Shown: in pieces, positions 1 to 10,571 of the stretch
Layout: each line of letters begins with the position of its first letter
How positions within the stretch are numbered: the first letter of the stretch is position 1
Source of the DNA: Achatina immaculata
Taxonomy: Eukaryota; Mollusca; Gastropoda; Stylommatophora; Achatinidae
Assembly: GCA_009760885.1 (NCBI GenBank)
Contig: CM019713.1
Coordinates: 9,699,274-9,763,273, forward strand
Reading direction: 5' to 3'
Length of the DNA stretch: 64,000 bases
Translations under genes and position numbers: made by a program
Notes under the pieces: model-generated
What the model was told of the DNA's origin: nothing
The model's input: the letters and a program-made list of their open reading frames with translations, nothing else
The model's database searches: none

Positions 1-964
1 AGGGGCAGGGATCAGTTTGAACCAAAGCACACTGAGAGCTCTGCCTTTGCAGCAACCCTAAGAAATTCTCATCCTCTTGTGTATTCTCAGTACACAAGGA
101 GAGCAGTGACATTCATCTGCCATCATCATTTATCATAACCACAGTCACTCACTCCTCTAGCATTATTTACAATACTGAGAATGAATGAGAAAAAATAAAA
201 CAAAAATGTGTGCCTCATTTCTTTTCAAGACAATCTCTTCCTGGGGTCAGTTTGAGTTCTTAAGTTCCTGCACAGAGGGCTGTTTGGCAGCTTGCGTTCT
301 GGAGTTTCGAGACCATTTTGGAGTGTGCAGAGTGAGATTTTTACTAAAGAGGTCAAAAGACAAAAATGGAAATGGCCGGGTGACACACTACGAATGGAAA
401 AAAAAAACAAAAAACAAGGCATCGCTATACCTCCTTGACTTGGACACTTCATGGAAGGAAAAGAAGGGCAGGCCATTAGGAACACTGAGACTTTTTTTTT
501 TAGTTTTAGGAAAAACTAAAGGAAGTGAATAAGACATGGTTTGAGGCATTCTGACTTGCTCAAGACAGGATTGGCTGGGGAACCTTCGATGGTGCCTTAT
601 GCTCCAGTGGGAGTACAGGCAGCCTTTAGTTTGTGTAGACAGACTTATGCTCTGTGATGTGTATTTGAAATTTGAACTTGATTTACACGAAAGTAAATTA
701 ATATGTGAGAAATTTATATGTAATTTTTTTTGTCTTTATTGTTGTTTTATATATCCTGGCCAGTGGTGCATTATCAGTTAGACTGAACACATATGACCCA
801 GGGAGCTCGGAAGGGCATGGCACCCAGTGTCAAGAAAAAAAAACCTCCGCAAATATTGTTATTTTATAAATACCATAAGAGGAGATGAATGATTTTAGGT
901 CAGAGAGAACAGGAACCTTTACTAAATTTAGCCTAGAGACCTAAAAAAAAAAAAAGGTAAAGAT
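1..964. other. Presumed GNS intron sequence, no gene seen
   Basis: No exon, domain or recognised repeat is visible. Because the first recognised GNS exon (from 2,781) opens in the middle of a codon behind an AG acceptor, this stretch is inferred to be intron of that gene. Short open frames here look like chance frames. Confidence 0.5.
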
Positions 965-975
965 AGTCCCATAGC

Positions 976-2452
976 TTCTTCTTCGTTTGCTTCTACCACC
1001 AAAACCGCACTGTGATCCTACTGAATTTACGCCTGTGGTCCTCGTTAGGTCCCGTGGTCCCCGAAAGGACCACACGAGATCCACATGAGGACCATAAGGA
1101 GTTCAGAGTATCATAGGGCTTTAGCCTGTATTCTTGGTGGGTCTCAGAAGCGGGATTGCGTGACACCGTGGTTTTCATTGCACCAGTTTAGTCTAGGGTT
1201 GGACTTTCTCACCGGAAGACCTCGACGTGTTTAGGATATCAATGCATCCCCGCTGGGTGAGAGGCGGTAGCCCACCCAGGCCAGAGTTGGACCTTCTCAC
1301 CGGAAAACCTCGACGTGTTTTGAGATACCCGTGTATCACCGCCGGGTGAGAGGTGGTTACCCATCCAGTCCAGAGTTGGACTTTCTCACCGGAAAACCTC
1401 AGCGTGACTAGGATACGCAAACATCCCCGCCGGTGAGAGGTGGTTGCCTATCTAGACTGCCCTGGTCCAGTGTCTCCGACTTCAGCATTTTGCGGTCGTG
1501 GCCGCTACCCTTCCTAGTTGTGACCAGGATGGAGCTATTGTCTAGGAGGACGAATCCTCGTCACTAGTGACTTCCACCCCTGGGTTGAGCCGGTTCAGGC
1601 ATATTATCCCAGTATGGGTGTGTTTGGGATGTGACCGACCTCTAGAGCAGAGGTACTGTGACATGCATAGCCTTCAAGATTCACCCCTGGTGTGAGCCGG
1701 TTTAGGCAAAATTCACCAATATGGGTGTATATCAGGCTTGACCGACCTCTAGAGCGGAGGTGGCTTGACGAGTCTAGCCATCAGGTTCCACCCCTGGTGT
1801 GTGCCGGTTTAGGCATATTTCACCAGTGTAGGTGTATTTCGGACATGGCCGGCCTCTACAGCAGAGGTGCCGTGGTATGTAGAGCTCTCGTAGTGATACT
1901 ACTGGACATACCGATTAAACTTCACTTTATCCTTTCCACCACCTTTCCCATCGGCAACGCACAGCAACCTTCATTTCTTTTCCGCATTTCTTCCTTGACC
2001 GGGAGGAGCTTCACTCCACGCACGGCATTTGAAGAGTCTCGCCAGCAGTGTCTTAACCTCTGGGACAAGCCGGTTCATGCATTTCACCCGATAGGACTGC
2101 ACTCAGGACGTGGCCGACCTCCAGACCAGAGGTGCTGTGATTTGACTGTTTGCTTCGCTTTATCCTTTCTACCACCTTTTCCGCAGTGATGCTGCGCGGC
2201 AACCTCATTTGCACCTTTCTTCATTGGCCGGGAGGAGCACCGCTCCACGCATGGCAACTGAAAAATCTCGCCAACAGCGGCAAATGAGCTACCAAATGTG
2301 CCACTCATCTACCCTAAGTATCTGGTTTTCAGGCGCCAGATATTCGCCCTCACTCCTTCTCCTATCAGTTTAAACAGTTCTGCAACAGGAAGGCCAGGAG
2401 CTGGACTTGACTGCCAGAGGCTGTTTGAGATGCATTTACAGTCCTTAGAACC
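976..2452 (-). mobile_element. R1 modular GAA-tailed retroposon, full-length copy
   Basis: This copy is flanked by the 11-bp direct repeat AGTCCCATAGC at 965-975 and 2453-2463. Read on the minus strand it starts with GGTTCTAAGGACTG and ends in a short GAA tail. It carries about four palindromic ~80-bp modules (CCTCT-n-AGAGG core) and then three ~85-bp modules containing CTCACCCGG and CCGGTGAGA. The same sequence is present at 21,680-23,167 and 53,130-54,472, and 5'-truncated at 13,758-14,007. No conserved ORF is seen, so it is inferred to be a non-autonomous element moved by a LINE. Confidence 0.85.
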
Positions 2453-2617
2453 AGTCCCATAGCAAATGCCATAGGGGATGAAGCGTTAGAGACCTCATTA
2501 TGCTGGGCCATCAGCGTATGAAGTAGGGTGGCCAGTTACTTTCCTCGTTGCTTTTCCTTTCCAGATTTTCTCTGGTACCCATTTTACGAGGCTGGGTCAA
2601 CCTCAGGGCCATATTGG

Positions 2618-2708
2618 TCAGAAAAAAATCCCCACTCAGCTGGGGATTCGAACCTTTGACAATTCGGTTTCTAGATGAGTGCTCTAACCACTAGCTAGCC
2701 AATAGGGA
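2618..2708 (-). mobile_element. tRNA-derived SINE head
   Basis: On the minus strand an A-box-like TGGCTAGCTAGTGG (2688-2701) is followed by a near-perfect B box GGTTCGAATCC (2644-2654). The spacing suits an internal RNA polymerase III promoter. The acceptor-stem ends do not pair convincingly and an extra body follows, so this is a SINE head and not a tRNA gene. Confidence 0.6.
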
Positions 2709-2780
2709 CCTGGGTGATGGTTAATCTGTCACAGATCATGGGTCATTTATTATTTCCCCTATTTTGTTTATTCTTAAAAG

Positions 2781-2899
2781 ATTGCGAACACTTCTGTCGG
2801 TGGATGACATGGTTGAAGATGTAGTCAACAGGTTGGAGAAGATGGGACAGCTGAACAACACTTACGTGTTTTTCTCGTCGGACAATGGTTTTCACTTAG
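2781..2899 (+). CDS. GNS: N-acetylglucosamine-6-sulfatase, exon a (partial gene)
   Basis: GNS removes 6-sulfate from N-acetylglucosamine ends of heparan and keratan sulfate in the lysosome. This exon encodes [20 protein letters not shown], a linker, [16 protein letters not shown] and the first base of a Gly codon. The SDNG motif is the sulfatase segment whose Asp-Asn bind the active-site calcium. AAAAG precedes the exon as acceptor, with one codon base carried in, and GTACGT follows as donor (phase 1). The match to vertebrate GNS is collinear. Upstream exons, including the formylglycine CxPSR motif, lie outside the window. The last bases of the exon are the first unit of a 31-bp tandem repeat. 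Confidence 0.93.
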
Positions 2900-3095
2900 G
2901 TACGTGCTTCAGACAATGGTTTTCATTTAGGTACGTGCTTCAGACAATGGTTTTCATTAGGTACGTGCTTCAGACAATGGTTTTTATTTAGGTACGTGCT
3001 TTAGACAATGGTTTTCATTAGGTACGTGCTTCAGACAATGGTTTTCATTTAGGTACGTGCTTCAGACAGTGGTTTTCATTTAGATATGTGCTTCA
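2881..3095 (+). repeat. 31-bp minisatellite built from the GNS exon end and splice donor
   Basis: Seven units begin at 2881, 2912, 2943, 2973, 3004, 3034 and 3065, with periods of 30-31 bp. Each has GACAATGGTTTTCA followed by TTAG and a donor-like GTACGTGC. The first unit is coding exon plus the true donor. Units 2-6 keep GTACGT; unit 7 reads ATATGT and has lost it. Confidence 0.95.
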
Positions 3096-3149
3096 GTACG
3101 AAGTGGATTTTAAAAAAATATATATTTACATACTGTGAAGCACGGTACA

Positions 3150-3360
3150 TAAACGTGGCTTATACGTGGAAGAGTGGTGTATAACCAGGACTTGTTTTCT
3201 GTGTAGAAGTATAGTGTATAAACAGGGGCTGTGTTTCCACATGGGACTGAGTGTAGTATTTAAACAGGGATTATGTTTCTGTGTGAAAGTGTAATATTTA
3301 AACAAAGACTTGTGTTTCTGTGTGGAAGTATAGCATATAAACGGGATTTAAGTTTTATGT
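3150..3360 (+). repeat. Degenerate ~45-bp intronic repeats
   Basis: About four diverged units share a GTTTCTGTGTGGAAGT-like core, then a TATAAACAGGG-like segment. They lie in the GNS intron between exons a and b. No function is apparent. Confidence 0.7.
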
Positions 3361-3371
3361 GTTGATAGGGT

Positions 3372-3445
3372 AATGTCCTCTCATGGCTGGGCAGTTGCTT
3401 GGCTTGGCAGAGTCCTGGGTTCAAACTGCTGTCACTCTCTTACTA
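3372..3445 (+). mobile_element. Weak tRNA-like SINE head
   Basis: ATGGCTGGGCAGTTG resembles an A box, and GGGTTCAAACTG about 35 bp later resembles a B box. It looks like the heads at 56.6 and 63.46 kb, but it is diverged and the SINE body is unclear. Confidence 0.35.
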
Positions 3446-3539
3446 TTTTTTTTCCCCTTCCTTCATATGTAAAATGCCTGGTCTACCTAACTTCCTAGAC
3501 TGCTTATACATAATGTGCTCTAACTCTTTATGTCTGTAG

Positions 3540-3643
3540 GCCAGTTTTCATTGCCATCTGATAAGAGGCAGCTGTATGAGTTTGATATCAGAGTACCTCT
3601 GTATGTGAGAGGGCCAGGGATCAAAGCTAACTCTACAAGTGAG
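3540..3643 (+). CDS. GNS: N-acetylglucosamine-6-sulfatase, exon b
   Basis: The acceptor TGTCTGTAG precedes the exon. The split codon G|GC restores Gly, giving [20 protein letters not shown] and then [14 protein letters not shown] before the donor GTAGGC (phase 0). The DKRQLYE segment is a strongly conserved sulfatase stretch whose Lys lies near the substrate sulfate in the family. The NST triplet is a potential N-glycosylation site, as expected for a lysosomal enzyme. No stop or frameshift is present. Confidence 0.95.
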
Positions 3644-3666
3644 GTAGGCTAGTTACATAAATCTTG

Positions 3667-4085
3667 TTCTCATCGTGTTGAAAATTATCAGATGTTCTTA
3701 TGACCATAATGTTGAAAATTATCTGATGTTCTTATGGCCTTAATGTTGAAAATTATCAACCATTCTTATGAAAAATATCTGATGTTCTTATGACCTTAAT
3801 GTTGAAAATTATCTACTGTTCTTTTGAAAAGTATCTGATGTTCTTATGACCATAATGTTGAAAATTATCCTTTATTCTTGTGCCATAATGTTGACAAATG
3901 TCTTCTATTCTCGGCCATGATTTTCAAAATTATCTACTGTTCTTATGGTCGTAGTGTTAAAAATTATCTACTATTCTTATCACCATAATGTTGAAAATTA
4001 TCTACTTAAATTATACCCATCATATTGAAAATTATCTACATTTGAAATATACCATCATATTGAAAATTATATGATGTTTGGCTGC
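3667..4085 (+). repeat. ~34-bp intronic minisatellite
   Basis: Around eleven diverged units carry the core TGTTGAAAATTATCT and then a TGTTCTTATGACCATAA-like segment. The array starts just after GNS exon b and lies in the same intron. Confidence 0.85.
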
Positions 4086-4449
4086 ATTCTTTCCTGGCAC
4101 TTGGTGTTGATGAGGCTTCACATTTTATATGATGAATGGCCAGTTTGTCTTTATTCTCACATTTTCATTTAAAAGATTACTGAAACTAAACAGTAGAAAT
4201 ACTGACTGCCAGAGAGTATAACTCATACAAGTTTTATAAGTTTACTCTGAATTTGACATCATCATCATCATCATCATGTGCCATTTCCACTGGAAAAGTT
4301 GGCTGAAAATTGGACTTCAACTTATTTTTTCTTTCCTGGTGGACATAGCCTAAATTGTCTGTCTCTTGATGTTGCCCAGAGATTTGTATCATTGTCATTC
4401 TCTTGCTTCTTTAGCCTTTCAGTAGAGGGTGAAGAGGCTGATTTGGCAG

Positions 4450-4680
4450 TCAGTGACTCATAGCTGACATACTAGCGTCAAAGTTGGTGAACCATAGCTG
4501 ACCAAGACCCTGTCCCACCTCTCCATTGGTATCCCCAGTAACAGGCCTAGCCTGGCTAACAGGGTGGGGATTGTGCATAGTCCCCATGGTGGTGGAGTCT
4601 GCTGAAGAAATCTTGCATGCCCCTGATTTTTAGCTCCACTCTGGGCAGAAAAAAAAAAAGCTGCCATAACTCGCTTCCAG
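4450..4680 (+). repeat. Dispersed repeat D, partial copy
   Basis: The segment holds the motifs CATAGCTGACATACTAGCG, GACCAAGACCCTGTCCCAC and a GGTGGTGGAGTCTGCTGAAG block. It is shared with 5.96-6.47, 39.49-39.81, 50.58-50.90, 56.35-56.54 and 57.6 kb. It is probably a decayed SINE or MITE; termini were not resolved. Confidence 0.65.
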
Positions 4681-4757
4681 TTCAGACCAGTGCTGTGCCG
4701 CAGCACCATTGGTGTATTGGCTGCGAGGAACATTTGCTTGAAGTACCAGTGAAATAG

Positions 4758-5035
4758 AGGGTGTCTGAGTGGCAATGTGGTTAGTGCGTCTCTCATAGTG
4801 AAGGTTGGGAGTTTGAACCTGGCCGGAGGTGCCCCAGTCACCCAGCTGTAGAAATGGGTACTTGACTTCTTCTGGAGTTGGGGAAGGAAAGGCGGTCAGG
4901 CGTGATTCTGACCTCATCACCCTCTAGTGTGCTGACAGGTCAAGGAAAATATGGGCACCAACACCGTATCCTTTGTGTGCCTCTAAGGCATGACAGGGAT
5001 TACCTTTTACCCTTTATCAGGGACATAGAGGAAGT
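4758..5035 (+). mobile_element. tRNA-derived SINE
   Basis: The head has A-box-like GTGTCTGAGTGGCAATGTGG and B-box-like AGTTTGAACC. The body runs through CTGACCTCATCACCCTCTAG to a 3' region ATATGGGCACCAAC...GGGATTACCTTTTACC. That 3' region resembles the end of the SINEs at 15.1 kb and, reversed, at 62.3 kb. Confidence 0.65.
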
Positions 5036-5244
5036 CTTTCATCTTTTGCCTCGAGAATAGTTCTCAGTATATTATTGTGCCACTTAGCATGGTAAAACTT
5101 AGCTGTTTTGTTATTCGTTTTGTTTTTCTTATTTTTGTTCAGTTTCATTTATTCCATTACTTGTTTATATTATTTTCAGCAAATTGTTTTGTATTTAGAT
5201 ATATTCTAAACAGAATGTAGACATGAATTCTCATTGTTTTCCAG

Positions 5245-5448
5245 GAGAGTGTTATGAATGTAGATTTGGCTCCAACTTTCCTGGATGTTGCTGGAATAGA
5301 CACACCACCTCAGTTTGACGGAATGAGCTTTAAGTCAATCCTGTCAAACCAGCCACATGGGTACAGGTCGAAGGTGCTGGTAGAGTACCACGGGGAGCAT
5401 GAGAACATCATATCAGGCTGCCCCAATTATGACTTCCAGGGGATGGCT
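5245..5448 (+). CDS. GNS: N-acetylglucosamine-6-sulfatase, exon c
   Basis: The exon follows TTTTCCAG and opens with GAG AGT GTT ATG, encoding ESVMNVDLAPTFLDVAGID, PPQFDGMSF, then KVLVEYHGEHENI and SGCPNYDFQGMA, before donor GTAAGT (phase 0). DLAPTFLDVAG and the DGMS motif are characteristic of the sulfatase C-terminal half. The start at 5,245, not 5,248, keeps the same residue count between exons as in vertebrate GNS. The intron that follows is 9.2 kb and carries most of the repeats of this locus. Confidence 0.95.
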
Positions 5449-5545
5449 GTAAGTAGAGAGTGTGTTCTAGAGTAGAGGTTTAGTCATTGTTCTGGAATAC
5501 AACAGGCTGTAGAGTGGCCCTTGTGAACTAGTTTGAGACTGATAT

Positions 5546-5635
5546 CTTCTTCTTCTTCATACACATTGTCTGTCTATATCTGCAGTCCTGTCTCTTGGAT
5601 AAATTTCACTGTTTTTTGTAATTTATGTATGGAAC
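5546..5635 (-). mobile_element. LINE-H, extreme 5'-truncated insertion
   Basis: Read on the minus strand it encodes the last residues of LINE-H (SIHKLQKTVKFIQETGLQI and stop), then a short 3' UTR and GAA tail. Near-identical 12-bp direct repeats TGAGACTGATAT (5534-5545) and TGAGACTAATAT (5636-5647) flank it. This is the typical product of target-primed reverse transcription. Confidence 0.8.
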
Positions 5636-5655
5636 TGAGACTAATATGGCTGAAA

Positions 5656-5830
5656 CCATGAAGGAGAACATGGGGGTGAATAATCAGATAAGGAGAACGT
5701 AATCCCTTCCTCATATGCAACAGATAAAGAGAACATAATCCCTTCCTCATGTGCAACAGATAAAGAGAACATAATCCCTTCCTCATGTGCAACAAATAGA
5801 GAGATCATAATCCCTTCCTCATTTGCAAAC
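5656..5830 (+). repeat. 36-bp minisatellite
   Basis: About four and a half units carry the core AACATAATCCCTTCCTCATG followed by a TGCAACAGATAAAGAG-like segment. It directly follows the LINE-H insertion in GNS intron c-d. Confidence 0.85.
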
Positions 5831-5954
5831 CATAAAATACTGAAAAAAAATTGACAGTCTGAGATTGTCATCATCATCATAACTATCTTTGTTGGGCAAT
5901 AGTCTCTCATGTGTTGTTGTCTTATCATGGTGGGAAGCGATTTCGCTAAAGATG

Positions 5955-6470
5955 CTGTACGATGAGGAATCAGTGACCCATAGCTGATATGCCAGCATCA
6001 GGGTTAGTGAACCATAGCTGATATGCCACCGTCAGGGCTAGCAAATCATAGCTGATATGCCAGCATCAGGGTTAGCGACCCATAGCTGATATGCCAGCGT
6101 CAGGGTTAGCAAATCATAGCTGATATGCTAGCGTCAGAGTTAGAAAATCATAGCTGATATGCTAGCGTCAGGGTTAGCAAATCATAGCTGATATGCTAGC
6201 GTCAGGGTTAGAAAATCATAGCTGATATGCTAGCGTCAGGGTTAGAAAATCATAGCTGATATGCTAGCGTCAAGGTTAGCAAATCATAGCTGATATGCCA
6301 GCATCAGGGTTAGCAAATCATAGCTGATATGCCAGCATCAGAGTTAGTGAACCATAGCTGACTGAAAAAGTAGCTGCCATAACCTGCTCCCACGCCGATA
6401 CGATGCTGTGCCTCAACATCTCTACAGCATCGGCCGCAAAGAACACCAGCTCACAGTTACAGGGAGTTCG
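5955..6470 (+). repeat. Dispersed repeat D with internal 34-bp expansion
   Basis: Around a dozen tandem units of CATAGCTGATATGCYAGCG plus TCAGGGTTAG lead into the repeat D body (GTAGCTGCCATAACC...CTACAGCATCGGC). At 39.5 and 50.6 kb the same element has only one or two such units, so the array grew here. Confidence 0.85.
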
Positions 6471-6479
6471 TACAAGTAC

Positions 6480-7105
6480 AAGTATCATGGTGGAAAAGCT
6501 TAAGTGTCCCAGTGATCCAAAGTGTCCCAGTGATCCAAAGTGCTATGCTGGTGGGAGGAGCAACTCCTAGTAGGAGTCACCCAGGCCAGACAAATCTGAG
6601 AGTAGGGGGGCCAGACAAAGCACAACTCAAATCCTGTTGGCTACAGGGATGGCTGGAGACAGCCAAAGACTATGAAAGGCAAACTTGACAGAAATGCAAG
6701 CTGATGTCAGCTGTACAGGGCACAGAGTGACACAGCAATGCAGAGAACTACATTACAGTGTAGTACACTCAAATAACATCACAGCTGTTGTCAGCCAGTA
6801 AATGGAGATGAATTGTTGCCTTTGTGAGAGAGGTTGGTGTCAATTGTCAATGTCAGAGTTAACAATGAAGAAGAAGAAGAAGATTGAGAAGAAAGAAAAA
6901 ACATCTTGGTCCCTACAGGACTTAGAACAAGAAGCGTCAGAACAACTGGAAAGAGATAGGGCTGGTACATTGTTCTGATTTGGTTAAGACCAACACCTCA
7001 TTAAAAACAGAGAGTTTTGTTCACAGGTTACCATGTATAATTCAAAATGTACTTGTGATTTCACCATCTGTTTAACTTTCTGTACCCATGGTGTAACAAT
7101 CTGTC
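6480..7105 (+). other. GNS intron, nothing recognised
   Basis: There is a two-unit tandem AAGTGTCCCAGTGATCC near 6,510, a GAA run at 6,870 and otherwise unique sequence. No coding signal was recognised. Confidence 0.4.
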
Positions 7106-7113
7106 TTATGGGT

Positions 7114-7380
7114 GATCAGAAAAAAGAAGATGGACATATGTCAGTCATGTGGTGAGAAGAAATTATCAGAGAATCCCAAAACAAGCTATCAAGTGGAACA
7201 AAGAAAGGCCAAAGAAAATGAGGTCGACCACGTGAAACTCTAAAGAGGACATTGTTAAAAGAGGCCAAATTAGTAGGCATAAAATCCCCTGATGAAGTTG
7301 AAAAGCTCGCTGAAAACAGGAAAACTTGGCAAACTACAATGCGATCCCTATGTGACATTTAACAGCTTGGGAAGGATGTA
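7114..7380 (+). pseudogene. LINE-K C-terminal fragment (non-LTR retrotransposon)
   Basis: Translation with one frame change gives RWTYVSHVVRRNYQRIPKQ, then AIKWNKERPKK, then RPRETLKRTLLKEAK and DEVEKLAENRKTW ending at SLCDI-stop (7361). This is the C-terminal tail of endonuclease/reverse transcriptase LINEs. It is the best-preserved plus-strand LINE-K end here; other LINE-K ends are at 36.5, 41.04, 42.65 and 54.96 kb. Confidence 0.8.
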
Positions 7381-7900
7381 AAGTGTAAGAAGACCCATGG
7401 TGTAATTTTGAGACTAACCTGTTTGCTGTAAAACATTTGGGAATGTTGCCAAATCACCATTTTTTTTAGAGAAAAAAAAACAGAATAGAGATGATTTGTT
7501 TTGGCAACACTTTCCTTTTTTTTAACACTCATCGAACAGTTTCCGTTCATTGTGCCAGAAACAAATATTATTTTAAATACAGGACCTGAAAATAAGGTGC
7601 ATTTAATGAAAAAAGTGGTGTGTTGTTTATTATTGCTTTTAAAAAAAATTTTGGATACATTTTCATACATATAAAAAAGTTAGATATAATTATAAAAAAG
7701 AATTATGTATTTCTGCACAACAAATAGTTATCTACCATATTCTCATTTTATCTTATGGGCTATATTTCCATGATGCTTGTCATAGAAAAGTACTTGTGGT
7801 GGCCACTAGATCTTCAGTAAGTAGGGTTTTTCTCCACAATACCTAATAGGTACTTCAAGATGTGTGCTGTTCACCCATATATTTGTATTTCATTTCATTT
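7380..7900 (+). other. GNS intron, nothing recognised
   Basis: AT-rich unique sequence with several A and T runs. No feature is supported. Confidence 0.4.
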
Positions 7901-7923
7901 TGTGTGTGTGCGTGCGAGCGTGC

Positions 7924-7962
<39 letters not shown>

Positions 7963-7970
7963 TGAGTGAG
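7901..7970 (+). repeat. (TG)n(AG)n microsatellite
   Basis: A run of TG with CG interruptions passes into a pure AG run and then GTGAGTGAG. Open frames read through it are artefacts. Confidence 0.95.
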
Positions 7971-7971
7971 A

Positions 7972-9010
7972 TTCGTTGGATAAAGTGTATGACTGGACAT
8001 ATCTTTGTCATTATTATTATAGGGACATAGAACAATAGTAGTATAGAATGACAAAGGCAAGCTGAAAAAAAACAAACTGTACATAAACCAAAATAGAGGA
8101 CAAAAGGAAAACGTGGCCATACTTCCATCCACAAATAAAATGCTTCACCAGATTATGAATAACTGTGTAAAGAGTTAATGTGGATGTCTGTTTGTGTTCT
8201 AGGATGTGTAGGACATGTATTTTTCAGCTCTTTATGTTTCACTTGTTTTACGTGTTATTTCAGACACCTGGAGGATGATATTTATATTGGTAAACTTCTG
8301 AAGTTATTGTGTTTCTAGCGGAATACGAAATCTCTTTGAAATATGTGAATTTGTGAATATATTCAGGAAAATGCGGTCATTTTTCTGGTCAAGCTTGCCT
8401 GCTTTGGCTGGTGACGATGGCTGAGCCATCGGCTTCACATTGTCCTTAAGTTTACTTTGACTAGCAGCCTCTGAATGGCCACCAGTTCCTGTCCGGTGAC
8501 TTTTATGTAGTTTTCTGTTACCATTGTTTGTTCCATTGTTCAGTAATTCAATGATCAGCCCCAGTTGTGTATTCTCCTGGCATGGGAAATGCACAGTGAC
8601 AAGCCAGTTGAGATGCACAAGGGGATCGAGGGTTACAGAAGAACATGATATCCTACATCTGTCAGCAGGGACCTTGAGAGAGAGAGAGAGAGCCATTAGG
8701 TAATTGTGACCTCACCTTTCCACTTTGTGTGGTACATGGTATATCTAAATAAAGCCCGTCCCGATTTTGTTTTTCCTTCTGTGTCACTGGGTCAGCTTGT
8801 TCTGAAATTTTTTTTCAATCTCTTTTTCCCTATTATTTTTTTTTTCTGTGGTGGACCGGAGAGGATCCCGACAGCTGGGCCTGCTCGTCATCTCACAGCC
8901 TGCACTTTTTGTCCCACATTCTATCATGGTTGCATAATGTCTGGATTAAACAGATAACACATTTTAGCTGTACTTACACTGGACTGACCATGTGACTTAT
9001 CGGGAAAAGG
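7972..9010 (+). other. GNS intron, nothing recognised
   Basis: The segment holds mixed unique sequence and a short GA run at 8,678. A 130-codon minus-strand frame (8,304-8,696) has no recognisable domain. The LINE below may begin near the end of this stretch. Confidence 0.35.
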
Positions 9011-9076
9011 TGGAGTCCAGTATTAACACCGAAAAAGCAGAGTGGAGTCAATGACTCTTTACCAGAAGAGCAAACC

Positions 9077-9880
9077 ATGATATATCCCACCGATGTCCAC
9101 ATTGGTAACAGATCTGACGTGCTACAGCAGAACCCTGTACCAAACACTCAGCAGAAAGACAGCATGCAACAATTAGATCAGTTAAACAACACATCCAACC
9201 AGCAATCACCCTCCCACCAAAATCAGCAAGGACAACCTACACAGCCAAATCATAATCTCAAAGTCAAGTAAAATACAACACATTTGATAAGTGAAGATTC
9301 ATTACTAAAGGGCGTATATGGTGACCGGATGTCCATGTCAGATGAAGACATTGCCTCAGTAGTCGCGGTACCAGGAGCTGGTATTACAAAAGTAATGCAA
9401 ATACTGAGAAGTTTTACTGAAGACCAGGGCATGTTGAAAATCTCTGTACATGTTGGTATAAATGACAGTATGAATGGCCAGAACCTAAGACGTTCTGACA
9501 TGCAGACTGTGGCCTCCATCAAGGAAAAATACCATAATGTAGCCATGCGCTGGTCCTGGACGCTGCCTGATAGACATCAACAACAAGGCACTTCATTCAT
9601 TTTGTCGTGGTAACAACATTGTTTTCATAAACCACACCAAGTTTTTTACCTCAGCCTCTGGTGCCCCAAAGAAACGGCTGTACAGGGACCCACATCCATA
9701 CATTAAAACTTGGAAGCAGCATTCTGGCTAAAAATTTAAAGTTCCTGGAACGTACACTACAGAAAGACGCAGTGCATTTAGGTGGTCGCGGTCAACAACC
9801 ACATCCAGCCAAATCATCCCTTAAAACCAATTCTTCTCTGAGCACCACAAGGGTCCCCAAAACAACATGACCCACCCCAC
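9077..9880 (+). pseudogene. CR1/L2-like LINE ORF1 with SGNH-esterase domain, broken
   Basis: Fragments in shifting frames follow each other in order. First comes a Gln/Asn-rich low-complexity N-part. Then EDSLLKGVYGDRMS (block I, Ser nucleophile context) and VHVGINDSMNG (block III GxND). Then NNIVFINHTKFF and KRLYRDP, and last IHTLKLGSSILAKNLK, around the expected catalytic His. CR1-type LINEs are known to carry such an esterase-like ORF1. It is inactive here, with several frameshifts and stops. Confidence 0.65.
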
Positions 9881-10571
9881 AACAAATGCCCATCCCGTCA
9901 ACCACCGACTGTGACACAATGTTTCCACCCCTACCCTCACATCTGCCTCAGACTTTCAGACGAGCCGATACAGTCATCAACAACATCAGGGTTCTTCCGC
10001 AGGTGCCCTCTGCTACAATGTTGGGAGACTTCAGCACACACAGCTCATGAGCAAGGCCCATGCAACATCCTCAAAGGAATCTAGAGCTGCAGTATTTGTT
10101 GCAGTTTAGTCTTGCAGCCTTGAGTCATGTGTATATGTTATCTGTACACAGTGCGCATGGGATGATGCCCTACAGACACCATGTCATAGACTGATGGCAG
10201 TATCATCGTGAATCATCACAAACTGAACCCTTCAACCTGCACTACCAAGTAAAATTGTTATTCGGCAGGACATAGTGACTGATCATTTTTTTTTAATAAG
10301 TTTATTTACTATTCATTGCATTATATTATTGCATTTTACTTCTTGCTACCGTTTCTTTTACTTACTTGTCTAATTCTTGTAATTTTTATTTTAGATCTTT
10401 GAAGTTTGTAAGTTATATTCATCCGTGTGTGAGAAATGAATACTTGGTTGTTTCACTTATTAGTGAAATCTCATGATTCCTTGATTTGGTTGATTGTTGA
10501 TTGTTTGATTCCTGTTGTGTAATTATAGTTATTGCTGTAATCTTACCATAAATTTTGCTAAGTTGTAGAAA
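9881..10571 (+). other. Inter-ORF region of the CR1/L2-like LINE
   Basis: Sequence between the ORF1 remnant and the endonuclease start. There are many stops in all frames and the second half is AT-rich. It may include the rest of ORF1. Nothing else was recognised. Confidence 0.4.

Noticed and set aside
1692..2189. A 165-codon plus-strand frame
   Set aside because: It lies antisense in R1 and is not preserved in the other R1 copies.
2881..6360. Regularly spaced repeats resembling a CRISPR array
   Set aside because: Units are contiguous or share their whole length, with no unique spacers and no cas genes; the genome is animal.
8304..8696. A 130-codon minus-strand frame in the GNS intron
   Set aside because: No recognisable domain, no splice or promoter context; length is possible by chance.
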